64,000 nt of DNA, from positions 1,667,501 through 1,731,500 of the forward strand of contig NZ_CP040098.1 of NCBI RefSeq assembly GCF_005377625.1. Reading direction: 5' to 3'. Origin of the DNA: Desulfoglaeba alkanexedens ALDC (GTDB lineage Bacteria; Desulfobacterota; Syntrophobacteria; Syntrophobacterales; DSM-9756). The translations under genes were made by a program, and so were the position numbers. A model generated the notes under the pieces. The model was not told the origin of the DNA and did no database searches. It was given only the letters and a program-made list of their open reading frames with translations. Position 1 is the first letter of the stretch. Each line of letters opens with the position of its first letter. This document shows positions 30,906 through 40,529 of this stretch, piece after piece.

Positions 30906-32081
30906 ATGGGCAAGCGCGTGGGAATGGAAGTCTCCATCGCCGCCGCCGAAATGGTGGGGCTGTGCGATGTGGACGTGATCGCGGCCTATCCCATCACGCC
31001 GCAGACGCATATCGTGGAACATCTTTCGGAACTGGTGGCCGACGGGCATCTGGATGCGGAATTCATTCCGGTGGAGTCGGAACACAGCGCCATGAGCACC
31101 TGCGTGGGCGCGGCGGCGGCCGGCGCCCGGACCTTTACGTCCACCAGCTCTCAGGGCTATGCGCTGATGGCTGAAATCTGCTACATCGCCTCCAGCCTGC
31201 GGCTTCCCATTGTGATGGCGGTGGTGAACCGGGCGTTGAGCGCTCCCATCAGCATCTGGAACGACCACGCGGACCTGATGATGAGCCGCGACACCGGCTG
31301 GATCCAGACGGTGGCCGAAAACGGCCAGGAAGTGGTGGACCTCTTGCTGCATGCCTTTCGGGTGGCGGAAGACCACCGTGTGCTGCTTCCGGCGATCGTG
31401 AACCTCGACGGATTCACGCTGAGCCACATGATCGAACCGGTGCTGCTGCCCGATGAAGACGAAGTGAAGCGCTACCTGCCGCCCTACCGGCCGAGGCTTC
31501 GCCTGGATCCCGAAAAACCCATGACCTTCGGTCCCGTGGGGATGCCGGAGGTTTACACCGAGGTGAAAAAGGCCCAGGATGAGGCGTTCAAGGCATCGTA
31601 TCCCGTGATCGTCGAAACCTGGGACGAGTTCGCAAAGGTCTTCGGCCGGCGGTACCGGCCGGTGGAAACTTACAAGTCCGAAGACGCCGATGTCATCATC
31701 CTCACCATGGGAAGCACTTCGGAAACGGCCATGACGGCCGTGGACAAGATGCGGGCCGAGGGGAAAAAGGTGGGGCTGGTGCGGCTCCGGCTCTGGCGCC
31801 CTTTCCCCTTTGACGAGCTTTACCAGGCGCTCAAGGGGGCCGGAGCCGTTGCGGTGATGGACCGCGCCATGGGCTTCAGCGGCGGCGCCGGGCCGGTCTG
31901 TACGGAAGTGAAGGCGTGCTTGTATGATCGGGCCTTCTACCCCTACATCCAGAACTACGTGGCGGGGCTCGGCGGAAGAGACATAACGGTCGAAAACTTC
32001 GAAGAAATACATGACAAGCTGGTCGCGTCCATGAAGCGCGGTGATCCCATGGGATATGAAATCATCAATGTGAGGGAATGA
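30906..32081 (+). CDS. porA: Pyruvate:ferredoxin oxidoreductase, alpha subunit
   Basis: The 391-residue product from ATG 30906 begins [20 protein letters not shown] and has [29 protein letters not shown], and [16 protein letters not shown], the substrate-side motifs of PorA. The frame is open further upstream, but that extension overlaps porD and lacks homology. The TGA overlaps the porB ATG (ATGA at 32078). It forms the catalytic core with PorB. Confidence 0.94.
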   Translation: MGKRVGMEVSIAAAEMVGLCDVDVIAAYPITPQTHIVEHLSELVADGHLDAEFIPVESEHSAMSTCVGAAAAGARTFTSTSSQGYALMAEICYIASSLRLPIVMAVVNRALSAPISIWNDHADLMMSRDTGWIQTVAENGQEVVDLLLHAFRVAEDHRVLLPAIVNLDGFTLSHMIEPVLLPDEDEVKRYLPPYRPRLRLDPEKPMTFGPVGMPEVYTEVKKAQDEAFKASYPVIVETWDEFAKVFGRRYRPVETYKSEDADVIILTMGSTSETAMTAVDKMRAEGKKVGLVRLRLWRPFPFDELYQALKGAGAVAVMDRAMGFSGGAGPVCTEVKACLYDRAFYPYIQNYVAGLGGRDITVENFEEIHDKLVASMKRGDPMGYEIINVRE

Positions 32082-33064
32082 TGGGCATAGCAGCGGAAGC
32101 ACTGAAGGATTTCAATGGGTTTAACCCGAAGAAGCTGCCCGAGGGCGAGCCCCTTTCGCCGGGGCACCGGGCGTGCCAGGGTTGCGGCGAGATCCTGGCC
32201 CTGCGCCAGGTGATGAAGGCGTTGGGAAGCAACGTCATCGTGGCCAGCGCCACGGGGTGCATGGAAATCGTGACGTCGCCCTTTCCTCAAACGGCCTGGC
32301 GGGTACCTTGGATTCACGTGGCCTTTGAAAATGCGGCCGCAGTCATCAGCGGCGTCGAATCGGCCTACAAGGTGCTCAACCGCAAGGGCCGAATCCATCA
32401 GCCGGATGTGGTGTTTCTGGCCTATGCGGGCGACGGCGGAACGGCCGATATCGGGCTTCAAGCGTTGAGCGGCGCGCTGGAGCGCGGCCACAACTTCGTT
32501 TATGTCTGCCTGGACAACGAAGCCTACATGAATACCGGAATCCAACGGTCGTCGGCCACGCCCTACGGCGCCATGACCACCACGTCGCCTCCGGGTAAGA
32601 AGAGCATCGGCCAGCGGACCTGGAAGAAGAACGTTGCGGCCATTGCGGCGGCTCACGGCATCCCCTACGTGGCCACGGCGTCTCCGGCCTATGCGCTGGA
32701 CCTCATGAACAAGGTGAAAAAGGCGGCTATGGTGCCCGGACCGGCGTATCTTCACATCTATTCGCCGTGCCCGACCGGGTGGCGCTACCCAACCGACCTC
32801 ACCGTGGAAGTGGCGCGTCTTGCAGTCCAAAGCAAGGTCTTCCCGCTCTACGAAGTGATCGACGGCCAGTGGATCCTTTCGCGAAAGATCGCCAAGCCCA
32901 AGCCGGTGAGCGAATACCTGAAGCTGCAGCGCCGCTTCCGGCACCTTACGGAAACCGAGATCGAGCGGATCCAGGCCCGAGTGGACGCCGAATACGAGGA
33001 ACTCCTGAAGCGCTGCGTCACCCCCGAAAAGGAAGGCAAGGCGTCGAAGGAAACGGAAGAATAG
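32078..33064 (+). CDS. porB: Pyruvate:ferredoxin oxidoreductase, beta subunit (TPP-binding)
   Basis: The 328-residue beta subunit binds thiamine diphosphate. The TPP motif is [20 protein letters not shown], ending near [17 protein letters not shown]. The start has [18 protein letters not shown], the conserved cysteines that ligate a [4Fe-4S] cluster in PorB. Translation starts at ATG 32078 or 32081, both overlapping porA. It is the last gene of the porCDAB operon and of the core part of the window. No terminator is evident before tRNA-Asn. Confidence 0.94.
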   Translation: MMGIAAEALKDFNGFNPKKLPEGEPLSPGHRACQGCGEILALRQVMKALGSNVIVASATGCMEIVTSPFPQTAWRVPWIHVAFENAAAVISGVESAYKVLNRKGRIHQPDVVFLAYAGDGGTADIGLQALSGALERGHNFVYVCLDNEAYMNTGIQRSSATPYGAMTTTSPPGKKSIGQRTWKKNVAAIAAAHGIPYVATASPAYALDLMNKVKKAAMVPGPAYLHIYSPCPTGWRYPTDLTVEVARLAVQSKVFPLYEVIDGQWILSRKIAKPKPVSEYLKLQRRFRHLTETEIERIQARVDAEYEELLKRCVTPEKEGKASKETEE

Positions 33065-33134
33065 CCCGGCGGACGGGGTTTCCACCCCGCCTGAAAAGCG
33101 GCGGAACGCCCATGAGCGGCTTGGGGCTTTCTCC

Positions 33135-33163
33135 TTGACATTGGGCAGGCCTTTTGCTACTCA
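33135..33163 (+). promoter_or_regulatory. Sigma-70 promoter for tRNA-Asn
   Basis: TTGACA (33135-33140), a 17-bp spacer and TACTCA (33158-33163) lie 19 bp before the first base of the tRNA. The G+C-rich bases just after the -10 could form the discriminator expected of a stringently controlled tRNA promoter. Confidence 0.75.
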
Positions 33164-33182
33164 GTCGCCGCGCTTGAAATGT

Positions 33183-33258
33183 TCCCCGGTAGCTCAATCG
33201 GCAGAGCGGGTGGCTGTTAACCACTAGGTTGGCGGTTCGAGTCCGTCCCGGGGAGCCA
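33183..33258 (+). tRNA. tRNA-Asn (anticodon GTT)
   Basis: A complete 76-nt tRNA including encoded CCA. The acceptor stem is TCCCCGG/CCGGGGA, the anticodon loop is CTGTTAA, and the T arm has GGTTCGAGTCC. It marks the change from core genes to accessory genes. I looked for a second copy of its 3' end further down the window, as expected for tRNA-targeted integration, and did not see one. Confidence 0.97.
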
Positions 33259-33267
33259 AAATTCAAT

Positions 33268-33292
33268 CCGCTGATTTCAGCGGTTCTTATTT
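33268..33292 (+). terminator. Terminator after tRNA-Asn
   Basis: CCGCTGA / TCAGCGG forms a short perfect hairpin followed by TTCTTATTT. A second, GC-rich nested hairpin (AGACCCCG...CGGGGTCT, about 33300-33330) follows without a T tract. Confidence 0.75.
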
Positions 33293-33766
33293 AACGCAAG
33301 ACCCCGTGGGGTGATCCCCTCGGGGTCTCGTCGTTTCCGGCGTGCCAACGCCGACTTACGCCCGCCTGCACATTAATCCTGATTTTCCGTTTCGAAACCC
33401 GCCGTTCGCGGTTCGGGTGCAACCCTGGGGGTTGCGCGCGCTCTCCGAAAATGTCCTTTCCGAATTCTCCCGTTCTCCGTTTTTCGAGTCGCCTTGTTTA
33501 ACAGCCCGGTTGCATCCGGGCACCCGCTTCGACATTTCGAACTCCCCTCCGGTAGGTATCTGTCGAAAGCCGGACCAGTGGGTCCGGCGCAAGCGGATTA
33601 CCAGACAGCGGAAACGGCCGTGAGAACGGAGACCGTTGTGGGTGCCGACGACATCGCCCTCAGGCGGTGTCGAACGGGCTCCAACGGCCTTCTCGATGAC
33701 CGGCCTATCCAGCCCCGCGGCATCCACGGCGGGCCCTTCCGCGGCCTCCCGCAAAAGGAGGACCGG
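33293..33766. other. Apparently non-coding 474-bp stretch at the start of the accessory region
   Basis: Open frames here (for example 33342-33623, and the 5' part of the frame starting at 33494) lack ribosome-binding sites and natural composition, so I do not call genes. Short inverted repeats occur (a GACCCCG hairpin near 33300-33330, GTGCAACC/GGTTGCGC near 33418-33438, and CCGGACC/GGTCCGG near 33572-33587). It may be the eroded left edge of an integrated element. Confidence 0.5.
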
Positions 33767-33988
33767 ATGCCGGCCAACGAACACGTCCCAGTCTCGGTCG
33801 ACGAGGTGATATCGGAGATCGCTACGATCCTTGCCCGGGGGTACATGCGCCATCGAAACGGACGCCGACTCGCCCCCGATTCCGACGGCGGGGCGGCGCA
33901 TGTGGCGCAAGTCGAAGAATCTGAGGCGTTTACGGAGAAACGCCTTGATGTTTCGGGCCACCGAAGCCTTCATTCATTCACGAGTTAA
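33767..33988 (+). CDS. Small hypothetical protein of a DUF2924-recombinase module
   Basis: ATG 33767 is preceded by AAGGAGG, a near-perfect ribosome-binding site, giving 73 residues. It starts MPANEHVPVSVDEVISEIAT and is followed by a polar tail. The frame is open upstream to 33494, but that part lacks a start signal. The gene lies 68 bp before the DUF2924 gene. I recall similar small ORFs next to DUF2924/recombinase pairs in integrated elements, but I do not know a function. The second half (SEAFTEKRLDVSGHRSLHS) may be altered. Confidence 0.5.
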   Translation: MPANEHVPVSVDEVISEIATILARGYMRHRNGRRLAPDSDGGAAHVAQVEESEAFTEKRLDVSGHRSLHSFTS

Positions 33989-34056
33989 CGCCCTGAGACT
34001 GCGGTGCGGACGGACCGCCCGCCGGGGCGAAGCCCATGAACCAAAGGAGGTTTCGG

Positions 34057-34589
34057 ATGGAAGCAACAACGTATCAAGAGGTCCAGGGGCTCTCCCGGAT
34101 GACCGTAGGAGAGCTCCGAGACAAGTACATCGAGGTCTTCGGAGAAGAGACCCGCTCTTACCACAAAGAGTTCCTTCGCAAGCGAATCGCTTGGCGTATC
34201 CAAGCCCTGGCCGAGGGTGACCTTTCGGAGCGGGCCCGGCGCAGAGCCGAGGAACTGGCCAACGACGCCGACCTGAGAACGCGGGCTCCGCGTGATCCGG
34301 TCGCCTCGGGTTCCTCCGAGGTCAAAGCGAGAACGGCTACCGGCCGAATATCCCCGTCGCGCGACCCGAGGCTGCCTCTGCCCGGAACTCTGCTCGCCCG
34401 CGAGTTCCAAGGCCGCGACATTGTGGTCAAGGTCCTCGACAACGGCTTCGAGTTCGACGGCCGACGCTACAAGTCCCTCTCCGCCATCGCCCAGGAGGTC
34501 ACCGGTAGCAAGTGGAACGGGTTCCTCTTCTTCGGCATCGCCGATGGAGCTGCCAGAGGCGGGAGCCGCAAACCCGAGAGGAGAAAGGA

Positions 34590-34593
<4 letters not shown>
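34057..34593 (+). CDS. DUF2924 domain-containing protein
   Basis: The 178-residue product from ATG 34057 has AAAGGAGG 7 bp before it. The ATG at 34036 would add seven residues without support. The DUF2924 pattern is visible as LRDKYIEVFGEETRSYHKEF, then KRIAWRIQALAEGDLSERAR, and a C-terminal segment (VLDNGFEFDGRRYKSLSAIA, followed by TGSKWNGFLFFG). That segment resembles a small DNA-binding or RAMA-like module. DUF2924 genes are usually found directly before a large serine recombinase in prophages and integrative elements, as here. The last bases overlap the recombinase start (ATGA at 34590). Confidence 0.85.
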
Positions 34594-35030
<437 letters not shown>

Positions 35031-35031
35031 A

Positions 35032-36900
35032 CTCAAGTTTTACAGTGACCACCTGGTCACATCCCGCAAATCCGCATGGATGCTAGGGCATGTCTGGAAA
35101 ATGCGTCATTCTGTAGTGCCATAGAATGATGGTTTTGCCCTTGCAATGTGTTCCTGCATGAGCTAATTTGCGAGTGTCCTAAGAGGAGGCTCGCATGTTC
35201 GCTCGCATCAAAAAGTCCGGTAAGTATGACTACCTGCAAATCGTTGAAAACCAGAGGGTTAACTCCAAGGTCACCCAGCGCGTGATTGCAACCGTTGGGC
35301 GTATGGACAAACTGAGTGCCAAAGGCGAGGTCGAGACCCTCATCCGCTCTCTTTCGCGTTTCAGCGAGAAAGCTTTGCTGGTCCTTTCCGGGAAGAGCGA
35401 GATCCAGTGTGAGGCAAAGACGATCGGCCCCGCCATCATCTTTGAACGGCTCTGGTGTGAGTTGGGAATTCAACAGGTGATCAGAGACCTGCTCCATAAC
35501 CGGGCTTTCCTGTTCGATGTGGAACGAGCCATCTTCCTCACCGTGTTGCACAGGATACTGATCAGCGGATCGGACCGCTTCTGCGACAAGTGGCGCCGCG
35601 ATCTCGTGGTCAAGGGAACCGAAGACCTCGCTCTGCATCAGTTCTACCGGGCGATGGCGTTTCTGGGCGAAGTGCTGGACGATCAGGAACATGCCACCCT
35701 GTCTTCTCCGCGATGTGTCAAGGATGTCATCGAGGAGAAAATGTTCGCGGGCCAGCGCCACCTGTTTGCCGAGCTGGACCTGGTGTTTTTCGACACCACT
35801 TCCGTTTACTTCCATGGCGAAGGAGGTGAAAGCCTTGGCAGGAGAGGGTTCAGCAAGGATCACCGCCCCGAGCTCAAGCAAATGGTGGTGGGAGCCGTCC
35901 TGGACCAGAACGGCAGGCCTCTTTGCTGTGAGATGTGGCCGGGCAACTCCACGGACGTCAAGACTCTGGTTCCCGTGACGGATCGCATTCGCAAGCGTTT
36001 TGGGGTGGGGAGGTTCTGCATCGTGGCCGACCGTGGCATGGTCAGCAGGGAGACGATCCGAGAACTTGAAGAAAGGAAGATAGCTTACATCCTTGGGACC
36101 CGGATGCGGAAGGTCAAGGAGATCACCGCCGAAGTACTTGCCCGAGCCGGCCGCTACAAGGAGGTCAAGTGTGAAGGGCGCTCTCCCCTCAAGGTCAAGG
36201 AGGTCATGGTGCGGGACAAGCGCTACATCGTTTGTCTGAATCCCAAGCAGGCCGAGAAGGACAAAGCCGACCGTGACAAGATCATCGACTCGCTCAGGGA
36301 ACAGATCCGCAAAGGCCCCAAGGCGCTTGTCGGCAACGAGGGGTATCGCAAGTTCCTCAAGGTGGACAAGGACAGCATCCATATCGATCTCGACAAGGTC
36401 AAGGAGGAGGAGAGGTTCGACGGGAAGTGGGTCCTCATCACCAACACCAACTGGTCTTCGGATCGGGTGGCCCTTAAGTACAAGGAACTCTGGCAGGTAG
36501 AGCACTCCTTCAGAGACCTCAAGTCGACCTTTGAGACGCGGCCCGTTTTCCATCAACGTGATGTCCGGGGACATGTGTTCTGCTCCTTCCTGGCGCTGGT
36601 ACTTCGAAAGGAGCTCTACCGGCGTCTGGACCGGGCGGCCCACGCCTTTGAGTGGTCCGATATCAAGCAAGATCTGAGTGCCCTCCAGGAAATCGTCATC
36701 GAGGAGAACGGCAAGCGCTTCGCTCTGCGGTCCCAATGTCTGGGCACGTGCAGCAGCGTCTTCAGGGCCGTGGGAGTTGCCATCCCTCCCACCATCCGGG
36801 TACTCTCCTAGACGGAACGGAGCGTAGTGCCAAAAACTTCCAATGGGGTCGTATGTCATTGACATTACTGATATACTTTTTTGCCACTGTCAAAGATGAG
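35032..36900 (+). mobile_element. IS1634-like insertion sequence
   Basis: A single transposase gene is bracketed by imperfect ends. CTCAagtTTTaCAGTG begins at 35032, and the complement of 36885-36900 reads CTCAtcTTTgACAGTG (13 of 16 positions). The boundaries fit the abrupt loss of recombinase homology on the left and of ISKra4 transposase homology on the right. The length is then about 1.87 kb. No clear target-site duplication is seen, and the two flanks belong to different genes. Confidence 0.75.
35195..36811 (+). CDS. IS1634 family transposase
   Basis: This intact 538-residue DDE transposase has an N-terminal MFARIKKSGKYDYLQIVEN, typical of the IS1634 group within the IS4 superfamily. Candidate catalytic residues are Asp in LVFFDTTSVYF, Asp in CIVADRGMVS, and Glu in LWQVEHSFRDLKSTFETRP (the Y-(2)-R-(3)-E-(6)-K-like region). 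AGAGGAGG lies just before the ATG. The long minus-strand frame covering the same bases (35057-36865) is a shadow. The enzyme looks functional. Confidence 0.92.
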   Translation: MFARIKKSGKYDYLQIVENQRVNSKVTQRVIATVGRMDKLSAKGEVETLIRSLSRFSEKALLVLSGKSEIQCEAKTIGPAIIFERLWCELGIQQVIRDLLHNRAFLFDVERAIFLTVLHRILISGSDRFCDKWRRDLVVKGTEDLALHQFYRAMAFLGEVLDDQEHATLSSPRCVKDVIEEKMFAGQRHLFAELDLVFFDTTSVYFHGEGGESLGRRGFSKDHRPELKQMVVGAVLDQNGRPLCCEMWPGNSTDVKTLVPVTDRIRKRFGVGRFCIVADRGMVSRETIRELEERKIAYILGTRMRKVKEITAEVLARAGRYKEVKCEGRSPLKVKEVMVRDKRYIVCLNPKQAEKDKADRDKIIDSLREQIRKGPKALVGNEGYRKFLKVDKDSIHIDLDKVKEEERFDGKWVLITNTNWSSDRVALKYKELWQVEHSFRDLKSTFETRPVFHQRDVRGHVFCSFLALVLRKELYRRLDRAAHAFEWSDIKQDLSALQEIVIEENGKRFALRSQCLGTCSSVFRAVGVAIPPTIRVLS

Positions 36901-37897
36901 CTTGGCCATACGGCGCAAGATACGAATCTGGTGCTTATTGCCGTCTACCAGGGCGACCCAGCTCTTTTGATGCAAAGGATCCCGGCAGCTGGCCTCTGCA
37001 AATACTTCTTCGATGACCTGCTGCGGAGTTTTTTTTAAGGCTCGCCCAAACCCGCTTTTTCTCAGGACGGGGGCGCATCGCTTCACAACGTTCGGCGTTG
37101 TTTTCGCAAATCAGGTCTTCGGGCTCACGGATAAACGGTGCAACCGTATAGACAGCTGCCACGGTAGCCATGCGCTTTGCGTTTTTCTTCTCTCCCTTGG
37201 AAAGCCGGGCACCCATTTTATGCTTGCGGGCCTGAGCTGCTTTGCGGGTTTGCTCCCGAAGATCCGAGGTTCGCATCACTACCCCTTTGCCATCGACGCT
37301 CATCACCAGTATGGAACCGGTGTCTTTACGTTCCACCACCTGCTCGTGCCGCATTTTGTAAAAAGCGTCAAAGTCCCGGGCCGCGTCCCTGACGAGTTCT
37401 TCGATCTGGCGTTTGGGAACATGACCGCCGGTGTTTTTACTGATGCTCTCAAACGTTTCGTCAAAGGAAGTCTTGGCTGCTTCCTCGGCCACCCGGCGGC
37501 AAAGTTCAAGCGAATATTTTTGTTCGGGCAGATTGAGGTCGGCATCCAGCGGATGCAGACTTGGGCTTTTCTCCTTGCTATAATACCCTGCACGCTCTAC
37601 CGCTACAGTGCCGAAAATCGTCTCAAGATCCCGCTCATGAAGCCGCATGCAAGGCCTTTCAACTGCATCTGCGCCCGTAACGGGTTTGCCGATTCGTCCA
37701 GGACCGCGCGACCGCAAATGTTCTTCAAACAGTTTGCGCATCAGCTCCCGGCCCATCTTTTCAAGTTCGCGTTCAATCTGACTATGGCTCATCGAGTGGA
37801 TCTCCTCGCAACAAAGGCGCTCGACAATTTGCTCAAACTGTTGCCGCGACTGTTCATAAAGCCGCTCTTGGGACGACAAAACAGCCAATGCCTTCAT
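36901..37897 (-). pseudogene. ISKra4-family transposase, frameshifted and truncated
   Basis: The first frame starts at 37897 (MKALAVLSSQERLYEQSRQQ) and includes the ISKra4 segments FGTVAVERAGY and SILVMSVDGKGVVMRTSDLR (the second with a probable catalytic Asp). Near 37027-37034 there is a run of eight A residues on the coding strand. Homology then continues in the +1 frame (PQQVIEEVFAEASCRDPLHQ and WVALVDGNKHQIRILRRMAK), and ends exactly at the IS1634 edge. The C-terminal domain is missing. A programmed frameshift at the A run is possible, but the truncation makes the protein dead anyway. Confidence 0.82.
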
Positions 37898-37903
37898 CGT
37901 CCC

Positions 37904-38794
37904 TTATCCCTTTGTGAGTCGAAGCCGCGCATTTTTGACCAGCGGATAGACCATCACGGTTTTTACCTGCGCCCCATGGCGCTGGTGGTTGCGATCCATG
38001 CGGCCCCGGCCGCTGGTTTGGCCAAACACGATAAAGTTGGCCGCTCGGTAACAGCCTCCGTAAAACCGCTGGCTGTCCACCAGCGTCTCCACCAGATAGG
38101 GGGTAACCCCATAAATCTTTTGCCAGTCGTCTCGCAGCCGTCTCAAGACACAGCCGAGCAGCATGCTGGAAAGATTGCGGATCTTGGCCAGTACCAAAAA
38201 CCGGCTGTTGTTGACCACGTACTGAAGCAAGCGCCCACGCGTTGCGTCGTCCCAACCGATCCATTGATCCCGAGGCCTCATCCGCCAAGCCGGAGAGCAA
38301 AACTGCAAGCAGCCGACCACTTGTCTGACGGGCCGGCTCACATAGCACAGATATTGGAGCCTTGCCCCAAAAGGCATGGCGTATCCCAGATAATGATACC
38401 GGCTGACCAACTCCCGGAAAAGCTGTCGCTGCACCCGGCTTTGAACCAATTCCACATCGATAGGGGTGAACTGCTCCACAGTGCCGGTAAGTTCGCTGTA
38501 AACCGCTGCTTTCCCCGATGGCGAAATGCTCTTTTCGGATCGGACCATGCGCGACATCTTTTTGGCCGGAAGCACCAAAATCCCCAGATTTTCCAACCGT
38601 TCCAGCAGCTGAAGGCCTTCTGTCCACTTCAGCCGGCCAGTTGGTCTTTTCCAGTTGAGCAGCTCGCAGATCGTGTGTGCCAACTCGTTGCGGCTGATTC
38701 CAGCACAACTGGTGACGACCTCTTGGATCAACGCTACCTCTTGCGTCGAAAACTGCCGCCCACAAATCCTTTGCTGTTTTTCTGCCGGATGCAT
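37904..38794 (-). CDS. DUF4338 (DruA-like) protein in a transposon context
   Basis: The 296-residue product shows DUF4338 marks: SRYHYLGYAMPFGARLQYLC, GWDDATRGRLLQYVVNN, and LVETLVDSQRFYGGCYRAAN, then GQTSGRGRM. DUF4338 is also the fold of DruA in the Druantia anti-phage system. None of the other Druantia genes is present here. Instead it sits 6 bp before an ISKra4-like transposase gene, so it is more likely a transposon accessory. The frame is intact, unlike its partner. Confidence 0.8.
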   Translation of the reverse strand: MHPAEKQQRICGRQFSTQEVALIQEVVTSCAGISRNELAHTICELLNWKRPTGRLKWTEGLQLLERLENLGILVLPAKKMSRMVRSEKSISPSGKAAVYSELTGTVEQFTPIDVELVQSRVQRQLFRELVSRYHYLGYAMPFGARLQYLCYVSRPVRQVVGCLQFCSPAWRMRPRDQWIGWDDATRGRLLQYVVNNSRFLVLAKIRNLSSMLLGCVLRRLRDDWQKIYGVTPYLVETLVDSQRFYGGCYRAANFIVFGQTSGRGRMDRNHQRHGAQVKTVMVYPLVKNARLRLTKG

Positions 38795-39071
38795 GCCATT
38801 GTCCTTTCGCTATTTTCACATAGCAAAGCAATGGCGTCTTGTCCAGCGAAAAATGATCACTGCCGAAAATTCTTTTCATCGGGGTTTCCAATAGCTGCCG
38901 GAGGCTTATCAAAAAAATCGGATATATGCTTTTTCGTAATTGTTATCTCGGCAATTGCAGCCGGTGCTCCGGCTCAAAATCAGCGTAAGTCCCAATTAAT
39001 ATTACTTTTTATGGTCGTTCTAAAAGAGCCGCACCCTTTTCAATTGTTCCGGAATTTGAGAGGAAAATACA

Positions 39072-40529
39072 TTGAAGAAGAGCACCCACATTATGCTTCT
39101 GTTTCTTGCGGCAATCGGATTGATGGCGCTACACGGCTGTGCTTCTGTGCGCCCTCCTGCACATCTACCGCACAGCTATTCCGGCGCAATTGCCGAGGCA
39201 TCACCGGAAATAGAAGGCAAGCGTCCCCATTCTTCCGATGAAGCGCTTCGCAAGCTCGAAAAGGATGGGAACATAAACCTGTCGTTAAGCGATTGCCTGA
39301 AAATAGCGCTGCAACACAATTACGATATCCGCCTTACCCGGGAAGCCCTGACTCAAGCCGACACAAGGATAACTCAGGCCAGATCGGCTATGCTCCCATT
39401 TTTGGGGGCGGAGGCTTCCTATACACGCCTGGACGAGGAGTTAAGTATTACAATGGGGCCGCAATCATTGACCTTCATGGATCGTGATCAATATAAAGCA
39501 GGGTTCGTCATCCGGCAGCCCATTTTCACGGGAGGGCGATTAAATGCGGCGCGCAAGGCATCCCAGTATTCACGAGACGCTCAAGCTCAAGGGAACAGGG
39601 CGCTCGAAGACGAAGTCGTTTTCCAGGTTACCCGCGCCTATCGGACCGCACAGTTGGCCGAAGCGTTTCAAGATGTTGCCGTGGAGGCCGTCGAGTTGCT
39701 CAAGGCGCATGAACATGACGTGGCAATCCTGGTGGAGAAAGGGGCGAATCCGGAAATCGACCTGCTTCGCACCCGAACGGAACTTGCCAATGCCCGCAAG
39801 GAGCTCAATGGCGCTGACAACGCAGTCGACCTGGCATATTCTGCACTCAAGAATTTGCTCATTATCCCCCTTGAAAAATCAGTCCATTTGACGGAAACCC
39901 TGGTGCGGTTGCCCGGGCCGGAAGCGGATCTTTCCTCGCTGACCGAGTTGGCCCTTTCACAACGTCCCGAACTTTCCGCAATAGATTTCCAGGCGGCGGC
40001 CGCTAAACAAGCGCTCAAGGCAGCCAGGGGAGAATACCTGCCTGTCATTGCCCTGGAAGGGCGCTACGAATATATGGAAGGCGATGTTCGTGACCTGGAA
40101 GGCGGCGACCACTGGACGGTGGGAATAGGGGCAGAGCTTCCCCTCTGGAATTGGGGGAAAACCGCTGCCAAGGTCAGGGAAGCGAGATCACAACTGGATC
40201 AAGTGAAAATCCAGCGAGATAAAACAGCGGACCTCATTCGTCTTGAGGTACGCCAGGCTTTCCTGGACCTTGGGAAAGCAGAAAAGAATATCGATGCGGC
40301 TGAGAGTGCGCTGAACACGGCCAAGGAGGCTTACCGCCAGGCAAAAGCCGGATACCGGGCAGGAGAAGGCACAAACACCGATGTGTTGGACGCCCGTACG
40401 GCCTTAAGTAGAGCCGAAGCGAATCATACACAGGCTCTTTTTGATCATAACGTCGCCCTTGCAGCCCTTCATCGCGCAGTGGGCAAGATGGTTGCAGAAC
40501 AATCCGGTATCAAGGAGCCTGTCGAATGA
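39072..40529 (+). CDS. TolC-family outer-membrane efflux lipoprotein
   Basis: The 485-residue protein begins at a TTG (39072) with GAGAGGAAA upstream. It has a signal peptide ending in a lipobox-like LMALHGC, so it is probably lipid-anchored. Two TolC repeats are visible, starting LSLSDCLKIALQHNYDIRLT and LSSLTELALSQRPELSAIDF, each with long amphipathic coiled coils and AGEGTNTDVLDARTALSRAE near the end. It would form the trimeric outer-membrane duct for the pump encoded downstream. Its TGA overlaps the next ATG. The operon's composition is more AT-rich than the core, suggesting transfer. Confidence 0.9.
   Translation: MKKSTHIMLLFLAAIGLMALHGCASVRPPAHLPHSYSGAIAEASPEIEGKRPHSSDEALRKLEKDGNINLSLSDCLKIALQHNYDIRLTREALTQADTRITQARSAMLPFLGAEASYTRLDEELSITMGPQSLTFMDRDQYKAGFVIRQPIFTGGRLNAARKASQYSRDAQAQGNRALEDEVVFQVTRAYRTAQLAEAFQDVAVEAVELLKAHEHDVAILVEKGANPEIDLLRTRTELANARKELNGADNAVDLAYSALKNLLIIPLEKSVHLTETLVRLPGPEADLSSLTELALSQRPELSAIDFQAAAAKQALKAARGEYLPVIALEGRYEYMEGDVRDLEGGDHWTVGIGAELPLWNWGKTAAKVREARSQLDQVKIQRDKTADLIRLEVRQAFLDLGKAEKNIDAAESALNTAKEAYRQAKAGYRAGEGTNTDVLDARTALSRAEANHTQALFDHNVALAALHRAVGKMVAEQSGIKEPVE

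Larger units (their letters stand above)
36901..38820 (-). mobile_element. Remnant of an ISKra4-like element carrying DUF4338
   Basis: Two minus-strand genes, DUF4338 first and an ISKra4-like transposase 6 bp after it, form one element. Its distal end has been removed at the IS1634 boundary. The outer end near 38820 is not defined by a visible inverted repeat, because the partner end is lost. The base composition is lower in GC than the core half of the window. Confidence 0.65.

Noticed and set aside
35057-36865. 602-residue minus-strand frame over the IS1634 transposase
   Set aside because: The plus frame has the transposase motifs and a strong ribosome-binding site.
37904-38794. A Druantia anti-phage system
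   Set aside because: Only the DUF4338 (DruA-like) gene is present. The large DruE-like helicase and other Druantia genes are absent and a transposase is adjacent.
37013-39241. 742-residue plus-strand frame across the ISKra4/DUF4338 element
   Set aside because: The minus strand carries two recognisable transposon genes; this frame is their shadow and runs into the tolC start region.
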